A DNA stretch of 64,000 bases from Haladaptatus halobius (lineage in GTDB: Archaea > Halobacteriota > Halobacteria > Halobacteriales > Haladaptataceae): positions 434,001 to 498,000 of the forward strand of contig NZ_CP085339.1 in the NCBI RefSeq assembly GCF_020618475.1. The letters are read 5' to 3'. A program made the position numbers and the translations under genes. The first letter of the stretch is position 1. Each line of letters begins with the position of its first letter. Shown in pieces: positions 56,459-64,000 of this stretch. The notes beneath the pieces were generated by a model that was given only the letters and a program-made list of their open reading frames with translations, was not told where the DNA came from and ran no database searches.

Positions 56459-57136
56459 ATGAGTGTCATTGCTGAATTCACAGTCCCGGCCAGTGCTCTT
56501 GCACTTTCAGGGACGCTCGAACAAACACCAGAGATGATCGTCGAGATCGAGCGTGTTGTTGCTCACGACACGGATCGAGTGATGCCGTATTTCTGGGTTC
56601 GAAATGGTGACTACACCAAGTTCGAGGCCGCTGTGAGAGATGATCCCTCCGCCCAGAGTATTACGAAGCTTGATGAATACGAGGATGGCATCCTTTACCG
56701 GGCCGAGTGGACGCAGAATATCGAAAGTATTGTCTATGCGTATCTTGAAGTCGGGGCGACAATCCTTGAAGCGACTGGCCGCTCGGATAAATGGGAGCTT
56801 CGAATGCGGTTTGATACTGAACAACTCGTTACTGATTTCCAAGACTACTGCCAGCAGAATAATATTCCGTTTGAATTACACCGGCTGTACCATCCCTCTG
56901 AACCGAGAGGTGGGGGTCAGTATGGACTATCCCCAAAACAGCGGAACGCACTCGTCACAGCATTAGATCGCGGCTATTTCGATATCCCACGAACAGTGTC
57001 GATGGTTGTAGTCGCAGATGAGATGGGAATCTCCCAACAGTCGTGTTCGAAGCTGTTACGCCGTGCTCATCGCAACCTGATTGCGCACGTTTTGACTGTG
57101 AGCCATCCGGATGATGACATCATAACGGACAATTAA
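56459..57136 (+). CDS. Bat-type helix-turn-helix regulator
   Basis: 225 residues. The start Met-Ser-Val-Ile-Ala-Glu-Phe-Thr-Val-Pro-Ala-Ser is typical of Bat-type proteins whose N-terminal part is a sensor-like domain (about 1-150). HTH_10 at about 160-215: Leu-Ser-Pro-Lys-Gln-Arg-Asn-Ala-Leu, Gly-Tyr-Phe-Asp-Ile-Pro-Arg-Thr-Val-Ser, Glu-Met-Gly-Ile-Ser-Gln-Gln-Ser and Leu-Leu-Arg-Arg-Ala-His. It is followed about 110 bases later by a DUF7344 gene and another Bat-type gene on the same strand. Confidence 0.85.
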   Translation: MSVIAEFTVPASALALSGTLEQTPEMIVEIERVVAHDTDRVMPYFWVRNGDYTKFEAAVRDDPSAQSITKLDEYEDGILYRAEWTQNIESIVYAYLEVGATILEATGRSDKWELRMRFDTEQLVTDFQDYCQQNNIPFELHRLYHPSEPRGGGQYGLSPKQRNALVTALDRGYFDIPRTVSMVVVADEMGISQQSCSKLLRRAHRNLIAHVLTVSHPDDDIITDN

Positions 57137-57249
57137 TATCCCACTCAGCCGGGGAAAACATTTAACAGTGGTTGTACCGTATCGGATAATATAAAGGCGG
57201 CGTATATACGCACCTCAAATTCTTCGCCTTGTATGAACTTTTTACCACC

Positions 57250-57648
57250 ATGTCCGATGACTCAGAGAACTCAACCGGGAGACAGGTAGGTGGTGAGCAA
57301 CGAAAAAGACAAACATCGAAAAAAGCATCGGAGACGGCGGAATTATCGGCTGATGAATCGTGTACTGTTTTTGTTGAACCCCGCCGTCGATACGTGCTCT
57401 ATTGCCTCAAAACATCCAAACGACCGATTCCACTGGCTGATTTAGCAGATGAGCTTGTCAGATGGGAAATTGACATGGCACCAACAGCGGTACAAGATGA
57501 GCGTGAGCGAATCTACGTCTCGCTGTATCACTGTCATCTGCCGAAGTTGGCCGATGCAAACCTCATTTCTTTTGATATGAACCGGAAACTTGTTACACTC
57601 CATAAGGATACTAAGACTACAAATCAAGGGACGCTCTTCGACAAATGA
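57250..57648 (+). CDS. DUF7344 protein (soluble)
   Basis: 132 residues from ATG 57250. Polar N-terminus, then the DUF7344 domain: Val-Glu-Pro-Arg-Arg-Arg-Tyr-Val-Leu-Tyr-Cys-Leu, Ile-Tyr-Val-Ser-Leu-Tyr-His-Cys-His-Leu-Pro-Lys-Leu-Ala-Asp-Ala. The domain is probably a winged helix. The stop overlaps the next Bat-type start by four bases, so the two proteins are made together and may act as a pair. Confidence 0.75.
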   Translation: MSDDSENSTGRQVGGEQRKRQTSKKASETAELSADESCTVFVEPRRRYVLYCLKTSKRPIPLADLADELVRWEIDMAPTAVQDERERIYVSLYHCHLPKLADANLISFDMNRKLVTLHKDTKTTNQGTLFDK

Positions 57649-58349
57649 CTGGCACAATCGTTGATGTAACCGTCCCGACCAAGCAGTTTGCACTCCAACA
57701 CACCCTCAGTGAATTCGAGACAGTGACATTTGAGGTGAAGCAGATGGTCGCCACTACTCAGGACAGCTTGATGCCGTTCATGCGGATCGAAACAACCGAT
57801 TGCGCCAGGCTTGAATCGGCATTTGCCACTGACGACAGTGTTGCTGACTTCGAGCGAATCGCCGATTTCGATACCGACTGTCTGTATCAACTTGAATGGG
57901 TTGAACGCATTGACAAGCGGATTCGGGTTCTCATTGATCAAAAAGCAACTATCCTGACTGCAACGGGAAAAGGAGATACATGGCACCTTCGGCTGTTATT
58001 TGCCGATCACAACGCAATCAGCCGAACAAATACGTCTTGCAAGGAGCATGGCATCGACTTCGACGTCAAGAATATTCATGAACTCAGCGGACAACAATGC
58101 AAACGATTCGGCCTCACGGATTCCCAACAAACGGCGCTTCGACTTGCCGCCGCCCGTGGCTATTACTCGATTCCTCGCGATGTCACGGCAGAAGACCTAG
58201 CCGCAGAACTTGGTATTACTCATCAAGCCCTCTCTGAGCGACTGCGGCGCGGCCATGGAAGTCTAGTAAATCATGTGCTCAGTAATGGGGGTGGGACACT
58301 AGAACTCACGGAACTAGGACAGACTGAGCGCGAAAGGGAAACGAGTTAG
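57645..58349 (+). CDS. Bat-type helix-turn-helix regulator coupled to DUF7344
   Basis: 234 residues. N-terminal Thr-Val-Pro-Thr-Lys-Gln-Phe-Ala-Leu-Gln-His-Thr-Leu is related to the protein at 56459. HTH_10 at about 160-215: Leu-Thr-Asp-Ser-Gln-Gln-Thr-Ala-Leu-Arg-Leu-Ala, Gly-Tyr-Tyr-Ser-Ile-Pro-Arg-Asp-Val, Glu-Leu-Gly-Ile-Thr-His-Gln-Ala-Leu. The start is inside the DUF7344 stop (ATGA). Probably regulates genes together with its partner; targets unknown. Confidence 0.85.
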   Translation: MTGTIVDVTVPTKQFALQHTLSEFETVTFEVKQMVATTQDSLMPFMRIETTDCARLESAFATDDSVADFERIADFDTDCLYQLEWVERIDKRIRVLIDQKATILTATGKGDTWHLRLLFADHNAISRTNTSCKEHGIDFDVKNIHELSGQQCKRFGLTDSQQTALRLAAARGYYSIPRDVTAEDLAAELGITHQALSERLRRGHGSLVNHVLSNGGGTLELTELGQTERERETS

Positions 58350-58352
58350 AAG

Positions 58353-58689
58353 ATGAAAGTGAAGAGAAATACATTGCTGTACGTATTAGCGATATTACAG
58401 ACTAATTCCCACGGATTCAGGATTGAAGCAATTCATGTTTGGTATTGCACTGTTACCCACTTTCTCAAACGATTAAAGCTCGTGAAAAAGATCCTGGTTT
58501 ATTTACTTTCAGCGGGTACTCGTCAGTATGGAGAACGCGAAAGTTCTCAGATGCGTTGACTGCTCATGGAGCGCCAGCGCAACGACTTATTCTCGTCACA
58601 AGGTCGATAAGCTTGCAATCGAGCATTACTGTACGACCCTCCATTCGATTACGAGTAATCAGAACGCCGAGTACCAGTTGTGAACCGTG
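58353..58689. other. Stretch without recognised genes
   Basis: Plus-strand frames at 58353-58559 and 58439-58690 show no known motif and their composition is not haloarchaeal. Nothing recognised. Confidence 0.4.
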
Positions 58690-58815
58690 AGTAGATAGAA
58701 CTAATCACCGAACCAGCGGGATACGTGCTTCAACATCCCAGTCAATCGCTTCGCTCGACAGAGCCAGTGTCTCGGGGGTGATCATCGATTGCTACATGGA
58801 TGCTTTCCGTGAGCG
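58690..58815 (-). pseudogene. SprT-like 5' remnant
   Basis: Gln-Arg-Thr-Leu-Thr-Glu-Ser-Ile-His-Val-Ala-Ile and, in a shifted frame, Glu-Ala-Ile-Asp-Trp-Asp-Val-Glu-Ala-Arg match the N-terminal region of the other SprT-like copies. No protease motif. Confidence 0.4.
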
Positions 58816-58886
58816 TTCGCTGTGGCCAACTCCGTTGCCGGTTCGGTTCCGCACTTCTTTATGAACGCTACGACCGAAGTGAGGCC

Positions 58887-59852
58887 ATGGACATCGGCAC
58901 GACGCTACCGACAGGGTGTACCGATGGGTATCAGGTTTCGCCGGATGCGCTTCGCAGGTGGGCGAGGGACGCCGAAGATGCGGGCTTCGCGGGGCTCTGG
59001 GTACTCGATCACATCGTCAAACCAGATACGTATGTCACGAGCGTGCTTAACCCGTTGGTCACACTGTCACACGCAGCCGGTATCACGGATACGATTCCGC
59101 TCGGGACATCGATACTCCTCCTCCCACTTCGGGGAGCGGCTAATACCGCCGACGCCGCACTTTCACTCCGCTATCTTGCCGATAGAGAAATCACGCTCGG
59201 TCTTGGTGTGGGGTACGTTCCGGAGGAGTTCGAAGTGACTGGGATTCCATTTAAACAACGAGGACCACGTCTTTCGGAAGGTATCGACGTCCTGCAGACG
59301 TTATTCTCGGAAGAAGGCTCCTATCACAGTCGATTCCACGATTTCGAAAACATCACGATCGATCCCACGGTGGAGGAGCCACCACGCCTACTCGCAGGCG
59401 GCTCCTCTCTCTTCACGGACGGGACCATGCCCGAACCGATGCTGAATCGTATCGTCACTGTGCGTGGCTGGATTGCGCCACCGATACCGCCGGAGCAAGC
59501 AGCAAATGACGGGGCAGCTATCGACTCATACGCTGAGCAGGTCGGCGTCGATTCAACGGACATCGACCGGGTCGCGCTCACCTATTGCTACGTGGTCGAT
59601 ACAGACGACCGGCAGGAAGCCTACCACCATCAGAGGAACGCCTTTGCGGAGTTCTTCAGCGCACAGCGTGGGTTCGAGCACGCTCGTGAGTGCTGTTTGA
59701 CGGGGTCGGTGTCTGATATCCACCGACAACTACACGACTACGAAGATGCCGGGTTCGACCAACTCATCGTGGGTTCACCGGCTCACACGCGCGAAAACTT
59801 AGCCGAGCAGATGGATCTCCTGACAGATACCGTCCTCAATCAGTGGGATTAA
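58887..59852 (+). CDS. LLM-class flavin-dependent oxidoreductase
   Basis: 321 residues from ATG 58887. Luciferase-like monooxygenase TIM barrel: Glu-Asp-Ala-Gly-Phe-Ala-Gly-Leu-Trp-Val-Leu-Asp-His, then Leu-Gly-Leu-Gly-Val-Gly-Tyr-Val-Pro-Glu-Glu-Phe and Arg-Leu-Leu-Ala-Gly-Gly-Ser. The family uses FMN or F420; the Gly-Val-Gly stretch fits cofactor binding. Substrate unknown. A SprT-like remnant lies just upstream, so its promoter region is rearranged. Confidence 0.85.
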   Translation: MDIGTTLPTGCTDGYQVSPDALRRWARDAEDAGFAGLWVLDHIVKPDTYVTSVLNPLVTLSHAAGITDTIPLGTSILLLPLRGAANTADAALSLRYLADREITLGLGVGYVPEEFEVTGIPFKQRGPRLSEGIDVLQTLFSEEGSYHSRFHDFENITIDPTVEEPPRLLAGGSSLFTDGTMPEPMLNRIVTVRGWIAPPIPPEQAANDGAAIDSYAEQVGVDSTDIDRVALTYCYVVDTDDRQEAYHHQRNAFAEFFSAQRGFEHARECCLTGSVSDIHRQLHDYEDAGFDQLIVGSPAHTRENLAEQMDLLTDTVLNQWD

Positions 59853-60099
59853 TCGATGGGGACGAGCGGAGCCACGATTGCACTTCGCACATCATTAACC
59901 AGGTACCCACGAGAGAAGCCAGAAGATAAGCGGTTAGTGTGACTACCTGCGACATCGTCGTGAGATTACCGAATCGCTCGGCACGCGATCCGACGACCAC
60001 GGGCCGGTCAAAACGCAGGTGTACGCGCTAGCGGTAGCGACTGCGAATAATGACCGCTGTACTCCGGCACCGCGTCGATCCAGCACGTGGAGATGGCGC

Positions 60100-61074
60100 C
60101 TACAATGGAGCTTCCACGTCACCGGCGACCAAGCGATAGTAGATGGACGTCCTTCCAGTATGTCGCTTCGCCATCAATACCGTGGACTCCGAATTGCGAT
60201 GGATCGTCTCGGAATTCGAGCCGAATACGTACCGTTCCAGCAGACCTTTCGTTGGCGCACCGAGAACTGTTACGTCATAGGCGTTTGATCGTTCGATAAT
60301 CGTCTCTGGAACGTTCTCGGCTTCGAGGAGATTCAGTTGTACAGATTCAGTATCATCGAGAATCCGTGAAGCGGCATCAAGCACCTTAGACGCAACTGTT
60401 TGGTCTTCGTCCGACGAGTTCGGCGGGAGAACGTGAATAACGTCTATCGATGCGCCAGACTCCCGAGCGAGGACGCGGGCGGTCTCGACAGCGAGTCCCG
60501 AATGCGGGCCAGTACTTACTGCGAGCAGGATTCGCTGGGCTCGGATTGGTGACTGCGTTCCGCGATGCACGAACACGTCACAGGGTGCGCGTACGACGAT
60601 CCTCTCGTGTAGGCTTCGCTGAAGAATCCGCAGTCGCGGTGACAACTGACTTTCCACCCCCAACAGCAAAGCGTCACACCCATGCTTTGTAAGTTGATCG
60701 CGAACTGCTTTTGTTTCCCGGTGGGAGAGACAAAAGATCGAGCGAACTGGGACAGTCGCCCGTTCGGACGTTAGCTGTCGCCAAGAATCGAGTATTTCTT
60801 CTTTCCTCTGGATTGACTGGGCCTCTCGTGCCAGCGAGAGCGGTGTCTGATCGGGTATCGTAACAACCGATAGGAGGAGGATCTCACCGTCGTTTTCCTT
60901 CGCGGTTGCCTCTGCAATTTCGATGCGTTGTTCGATTTCCGAACTTCCATCGTCGGCTGGCTCGCCCTCATTGGGAAGAAAGACAGCGAGTCGGTAGCGG
61001 GTAGACGAAATCGTAGGTTTCGAAGCTGAGTCCCTATGACGGGATACGTTTCCTCTACTGCCATCCGCTGACAT
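60100..61074 (-). CDS. Tandem universal stress (UspA) protein
   Basis: 324 residues. Two Usp domains (about 28-165 and 170-310). The first contains Ala-Val-Phe-Leu-Pro-Asn-Glu-Gly-Glu and Leu-Leu-Leu-Gly-Val-Glu; the second Arg-Ile-Leu-Leu-Ala-Val-Ser-Thr-Gly-Pro-His and Val-Thr-Val-Leu-Gly-Ala-Pro-Thr-Lys-Gly. The Gly-rich ATP-binding motifs are degenerate. The layout resembles the cytoplasmic double Usp domains that follow amino-acid permeases, but no permease is here. Confidence 0.75.
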   Translation of the reverse strand: MSADGSRGNVSRHRDSASKPTISSTRYRLAVFLPNEGEPADDGSSEIEQRIEIAEATAKENDGEILLLSVVTIPDQTPLSLAREAQSIQRKEEILDSWRQLTSERATVPVRSIFCLSHRETKAVRDQLTKHGCDALLLGVESQLSPRLRILQRSLHERIVVRAPCDVFVHRGTQSPIRAQRILLAVSTGPHSGLAVETARVLARESGASIDVIHVLPPNSSDEDQTVASKVLDAASRILDDTESVQLNLLEAENVPETIIERSNAYDVTVLGAPTKGLLERYVFGSNSETIHRNSESTVLMAKRHTGRTSIYYRLVAGDVEAPL

Positions 61075-61481
61075 ATTGAATACTGAATCTACCTAAATTT
61101 GGAAAGCGTTTCTGACCACTTTCTCGAAAGAGGAATGGTGAAGGCGTCTCGCAGCGATGAGTCACCGAAACGATCGAGTATCACTTCAGAGCCCTTTGGC
61201 ACATGGCTCCGAAGCAGTTTACTGGACAAGCTTTCGATCATGGTTTGTTGAACGAGAGATTCAATTGGCTCACCGCGCTATCACTCGGTATTCCTCGAAG
61301 TTCTTGAAACGAAGCTATACGCTCTTTCAAAATATCGTCCCGCTTTGTTTGGAAGTCATGAGGAACACGACGTACCGCACGCTCCTCGACGAATGTTTCG
61401 CCAGAGGGAGGGTCCGAGTAATAGGATTTCAACAGCATCGAATTTTCCTCTGATCTCACGGGCTTCCGCCTATTCAAATCA
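61075..61481. other. Stretch without recognised genes
   Basis: Frames on both strands (61157-61453 plus and 61238-61477 minus) are open but show no known motif. Possibly the remains of a gene that I cannot identify. Confidence 0.35.
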
Positions 61482-63008
61482 TCAATCGACTGTAGCAGGC
61501 TTCAGAACGTTGTCGAGGAGTCGATCAAAGGCGTCGATCATTGCCGTGACACTGGCACGAGTGATATCAGCATCGCTTGCGTCTACCGTCACTGCATGAT
61601 CGTTATGGGATACTTCGACTTCGACGGTGACGAGCGCGTCCGTTCCACCAGTGATCGCGTCGACGTGGTACGAGTCGAGCGTCGCATCGATGGCAAGTGC
61701 TTTCCGGGTGGCGGTGACGGCAGCGTCAACGGGGCCACTTCCGACGCCGCTGGCGACGTGCTCCTCGCCATCAACCGTCAGTCGAACGCTCGCGGTTGGT
61801 GTCGCACCGCCACTCGTCGCGGTCAGATCCAGCAGTTCGACATGCCGGTCGCGTTCACGGCCCTGTACTCCGTCGGCGATTGCGAGCAGATCGGTATCGG
61901 TGATGCGTCTCCCTCGTTCGCCGATCGACTTCACTTGCTCGACGATCGCGCTCAGCTCATCTTCGGTCACGTTCACACCGTGTTCGTCGAGTGCCGCACG
62001 GACACCGGCCCGCCCGACGTGTTTTCCGAGCACGAGTCGGCGCTCACGGCCGACAGCATTCGGAGGATACGGCTCGTACATCGCCTCATCTTTGAGCGTC
62101 CCGTCGGTGTGGATGCCCGACTCGTGTGCGAAGGCGTTCTCGCCGACGACGGCTTTGTTCGGCGCGAGCGGAACATCGGTCGCTGTCGCGACCGTCTGTG
62201 CGAGGTCGTGTAGTCGTTTGGTCTCGACCGTCTCGACGTCGTACCCATGGTCGAGTGCGACGGCGACTTCCTCCAGTGCGACGTTACCAGCGCGCTCGCC
62301 GATTCCGTTGACGGTCGCGTGGACGAGATCCGCTCCGGCTCCGATACTCACGAGCGCATTCGCCAGAGCCAGCCCGAGATCGTCATGAGTATGGGTGCTC
62401 GTCGGACCGAGCGGAGCAAGTTGGGAAACGGCGGCCGCTGTGTGTTCCGGGGTCGCGTGTCCGACCGTATCGCAGTAGCAGATGCGGTCAGCACCGGCGT
62501 CGATGGCTCCGCTCATTAGTCGTTCGAGGAAATCGAGGTCGGCGCGTGAACCATCTTCACCGAGAACTTCCAGCCAAAGACCGTGATCCTTGGCGTATTC
62601 GGTGAGATTGACTGTCGTTTCGATCACTTCGTCGCGTGTCGTTCCGACTTTCCCCTCGATGTGGCGATCGCTTGCCGGAACCACGAGATTCACTCCGTCG
62701 ACCCCGCAGTCGAGTGCGAGTTCGATATCGTTCTTGACCCCGCGGGCGAAACTCGTTACCATCGCGTCGAGATCGAGGTCAGTTACCCTCGAAATCGTCT
62801 CTCTTTCGCCGACCCCCGTACAAGCACTGCCGGCCTCGATGATAGCGACGCCGGTGGCATCGAGCTTCCGCGCGATCTCAGCTTTGTCGGTGGGCGTCAG
62901 CGAGATTCCTGGCGCTTGTTCGCCATCACGGAGTGTGGTGTCGAGGAACTGTACGTCAGAATCAGAAAGTGTGTTTGGTTCGGGGAGCTCCCCGAATAAA
63001 TCGACCAC
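61482..63008 (-). CDS. cimA: (R)-citramalate / 2-isopropylmalate synthase
   Basis: 508 residues. HMGL-type catalytic barrel (about 15-290): Asp-Thr-Thr-Leu-Arg-Asp-Gly-Glu-Gln-Ala-Pro-Gly near the start and His-Thr-His-Asp-Asp-Leu-Gly (metal ligands). Asn-Gly-Ile-Gly-Glu-Arg-Ala-Gly-Asn follows. The C-terminal LeuA dimer/regulatory domain spans about 375-500. It condenses acetyl-CoA with pyruvate (citramalate, isoleucine route) or with 2-oxoisovalerate (leucine route); the sequence alone does not settle which, and the symbol is provisional. By eye it is more GC-rich than its neighbours and looks like a core gene. Confidence 0.85.
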   Translation of the reverse strand: MVDLFGELPEPNTLSDSDVQFLDTTLRDGEQAPGISLTPTDKAEIARKLDATGVAIIEAGSACTGVGERETISRVTDLDLDAMVTSFARGVKNDIELALDCGVDGVNLVVPASDRHIEGKVGTTRDEVIETTVNLTEYAKDHGLWLEVLGEDGSRADLDFLERLMSGAIDAGADRICYCDTVGHATPEHTAAAVSQLAPLGPTSTHTHDDLGLALANALVSIGAGADLVHATVNGIGERAGNVALEEVAVALDHGYDVETVETKRLHDLAQTVATATDVPLAPNKAVVGENAFAHESGIHTDGTLKDEAMYEPYPPNAVGRERRLVLGKHVGRAGVRAALDEHGVNVTEDELSAIVEQVKSIGERGRRITDTDLLAIADGVQGRERDRHVELLDLTATSGGATPTASVRLTVDGEEHVASGVGSGPVDAAVTATRKALAIDATLDSYHVDAITGGTDALVTVEVEVSHNDHAVTVDASDADITRASVTAMIDAFDRLLDNVLKPATVD

Positions 63009-63184
63009 TGGTCATGATATCCACTCTGGTAGAGTAACCAGACGTATATAATACGTACGAGACTGGCATATATTGCACTTCGAGGAGTGGGAACGCTGTC
63101 TTCGGTGTCGGTACAGCCGGTGCCCAACGCGAAGATGGTAGCAAGGACTAATATCGATAGTTACGCAGTGAGGTGTAAGAGTCA

Positions 63185-63338
63185 TGCGTCGAGGAGGGAT
63201 AATTTGCGGGAAAATCCGGGTAATGACGACGTTCTTCGGGAGATTCGTGAGTCAGAGTTTCCAGCGGTGACCGCTCGGTGGGTGGCAGATACCGTCGGGA
63301 TAGAGCAACGGCCAGTTAATCAGCGGCTCAAAAAATAA
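63185..63338 (+). pseudogene. Winged-helix family copy, C-terminus lost
   Basis: Asn-Asp-Asp-Val-Leu-Arg-Glu-Ile-Arg-Glu-Ser-Glu-Phe-Pro-Ala-Val-Thr-Ala-Arg-Trp, then Val-Gly-Ile-Glu-Gln-Arg-Pro-Val-Asn-Gln-Arg-Leu and a stop. Helix-turn-helix present, wing missing. An upstream start is uncertain. Confidence 0.5.
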
Positions 63339-63389
63339 CTCCGAGAGCGAAGATGTAGAGGTATAACGACTACCATCGATAGGTGTTGT

Positions 63390-64000
63390 ATGCCTCGAGC
63401 TCGGGTGAAAGTCAAACCCCCTGACGATGTAATCGCAGAGTATTCGCTGCAGCATCCAGATGAAGAGTTCTGGACACTAACTGGCCATCCAACAGAAAAT
63501 GGTCTGACTTTCTTAGTAGCAACAGAAACAGCGGATATCACAGCTTTTGTCCAATTTTTCGCTGATAGTCCGGAAGTGACCTCGTATGAAGTCCTCGATA
63601 TTGAGCACCAGGGTGGACTGATCGAATATACCGTGCCAGAGCCAGCACTTCACCGAGCAATAGTATCCTCCGGCAATCTCCCAACGTATCCACTCGTTGT
63701 TCGCAACGGATGGGTGATCAGCGAAATGATCACCTCGCACGACCGCCTTTCTGAACTCAAACAGGCTTTCGAGCAGAATAATCTCCCGTATGAAATCACC
63801 TCACTGACCCAATCACTTGAGCCGACCGCGCTACTAACAGACAAACAACGGGAATTCGTTGTTGCAGCGATCACACAGGGCTATTACGAACAACCTCGCC
63901 GATGCTCACTCACCGATCTCGCAGAATCGATGGATGTCAGCAAATCCACAGCGAGTAGGATACTACACCGTGCCGAAGGGAAGATCATCACCCAGTTTAT
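63390..64000 (+). CDS. Bat-type helix-turn-helix regulator (cut by window end)
   Basis: At least 203 residues from ATG 63390, continuing beyond the window. Close in plan to the regulator at 15118: Met-Pro-Arg-Ala-Arg-Val-Lys-Val, Tyr-Ser-Leu-Gln-His-Pro-Asp-Glu-Glu-Phe. HTH_10 with Leu-Thr-Asp-Lys-Gln-Arg-Glu-Phe-Val, Gly-Tyr-Tyr-Glu-Gln-Pro-Arg-Arg-Cys-Ser, Met-Asp-Val-Ser-Lys-Ser-Thr and Leu-His-Arg-Ala-Glu. Only the last residues are missing. Confidence 0.8.
   Translation, partial: MPRARVKVKPPDDVIAEYSLQHPDEEFWTLTGHPTENGLTFLVATETADITAFVQFFADSPEVTSYEVLDIEHQGGLIEYTVPEPALHRAIVSSGNLPTYPLVVRNGWVISEMITSHDRLSELKQAFEQNNLPYEITSLTQSLEPTALLTDKQREFVVAAITQGYYEQPRRCSLTDLAESMDVSKSTASRILHRAEGKIITQF

Noticed and set aside
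59853..60099. Possible small gene between the LLM and Usp genes
   Set aside because: No frame with credible start and composition.
1..64000. CRISPR array, rRNA, origin of replication
   Set aside because: No regularly spaced repeats, rRNA sequence or orc/cdc6-type gene were seen.

Overview
The window looks like haloarchaeal DNA (class Halobacteria). Proteins are acidic, there are Tat signals with lipoboxes, a PGF-CTERM-type C-terminus, a halocyanin-like cupredoxin, Bat-type helix-turn-helix regulators, DUF7344 and DUF5519 proteins, and IS200/IS605-type TnpB elements with haloarchaeal hairpin ends. I cannot name the species. Most of the window reads as accessory DNA: intact genes stand singly or in pairs, separated by broken genes, element ends and short remnants of a few repeated gene families. 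The core-metabolism gene for citramalate or isopropylmalate synthase near the right end looks more GC-rich than its surroundings by eye.

Layout. 1-1.65 kb: end of a VapC-like toxin and a nonsense-mutated TnpB element. 1.67-4.6 kb: an MprF-like lipid aminoacyltransferase and a broken GNAT acetyltransferase. 5.0-7.2 kb: a TetR-MATE efflux operon with a palindromic operator. 7.4-13.3 kb: remnants (SprT-like, SWIM, winged-helix, ABC substrate-binding protein, lipoprotein), a tRNA-Thr(UGU), a small non-autonomous element inside a surface-protein gene, and a histone-fold protein. 13.3-19.2 kb: an MFS-DUF5519 operon divergent from a Bat-type regulator across a perfect palindrome, a YbhN-like membrane protein, a TetR and another Bat-type regulator. 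20.2-30.7 kb: an AT-rich stretch with beta-helix proteins, a glycoside hydrolase, a TetR paired with a rifampicin-phosphotransferase-like enzyme, and a halocyanin. 31-47.5 kb: DoxX, a nitrilase homologue lacking the expected cysteine, a subtilase without signal peptide, an MBL-fold/DUF3006 pair, a CHRD protein, ketopantoate reductase, and broken HAD and GDPD genes. 48-59.9 kb: a membrane-anchored winged-helix regulator, small membrane proteins, a TetR divergent from an ABC exporter, a Bat/DUF7344 regulator cluster and an LLM flavin oxidoreductase. 60-64 kb: a double UspA protein, citramalate/isopropylmalate synthase and a Bat-type regulator cut by the window end.

The most unusual property is the repeated debris. 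I count about ten pieces of a SWIM zinc-finger gene and about nine pieces of a SprT-like metalloprotease gene; where both ends survive, the SprT-like gene starts 20-24 bases after the SWIM stop. Seven or eight pieces of a short winged-helix gene are also scattered. At least three fused remnants join at short shared sequences. Some SWIM starts carry a conserved hairpin leader. A 120-base block containing tRNA-Thr is repeated 29.7 kb downstream as a pseudo-tRNA.

Regulation is largely local: several transporters and enzymes sit beside a TetR or Bat-type regulator, often with an inverted repeat in the promoter region. No integrase, CRISPR array, rRNA or replication origin was seen.
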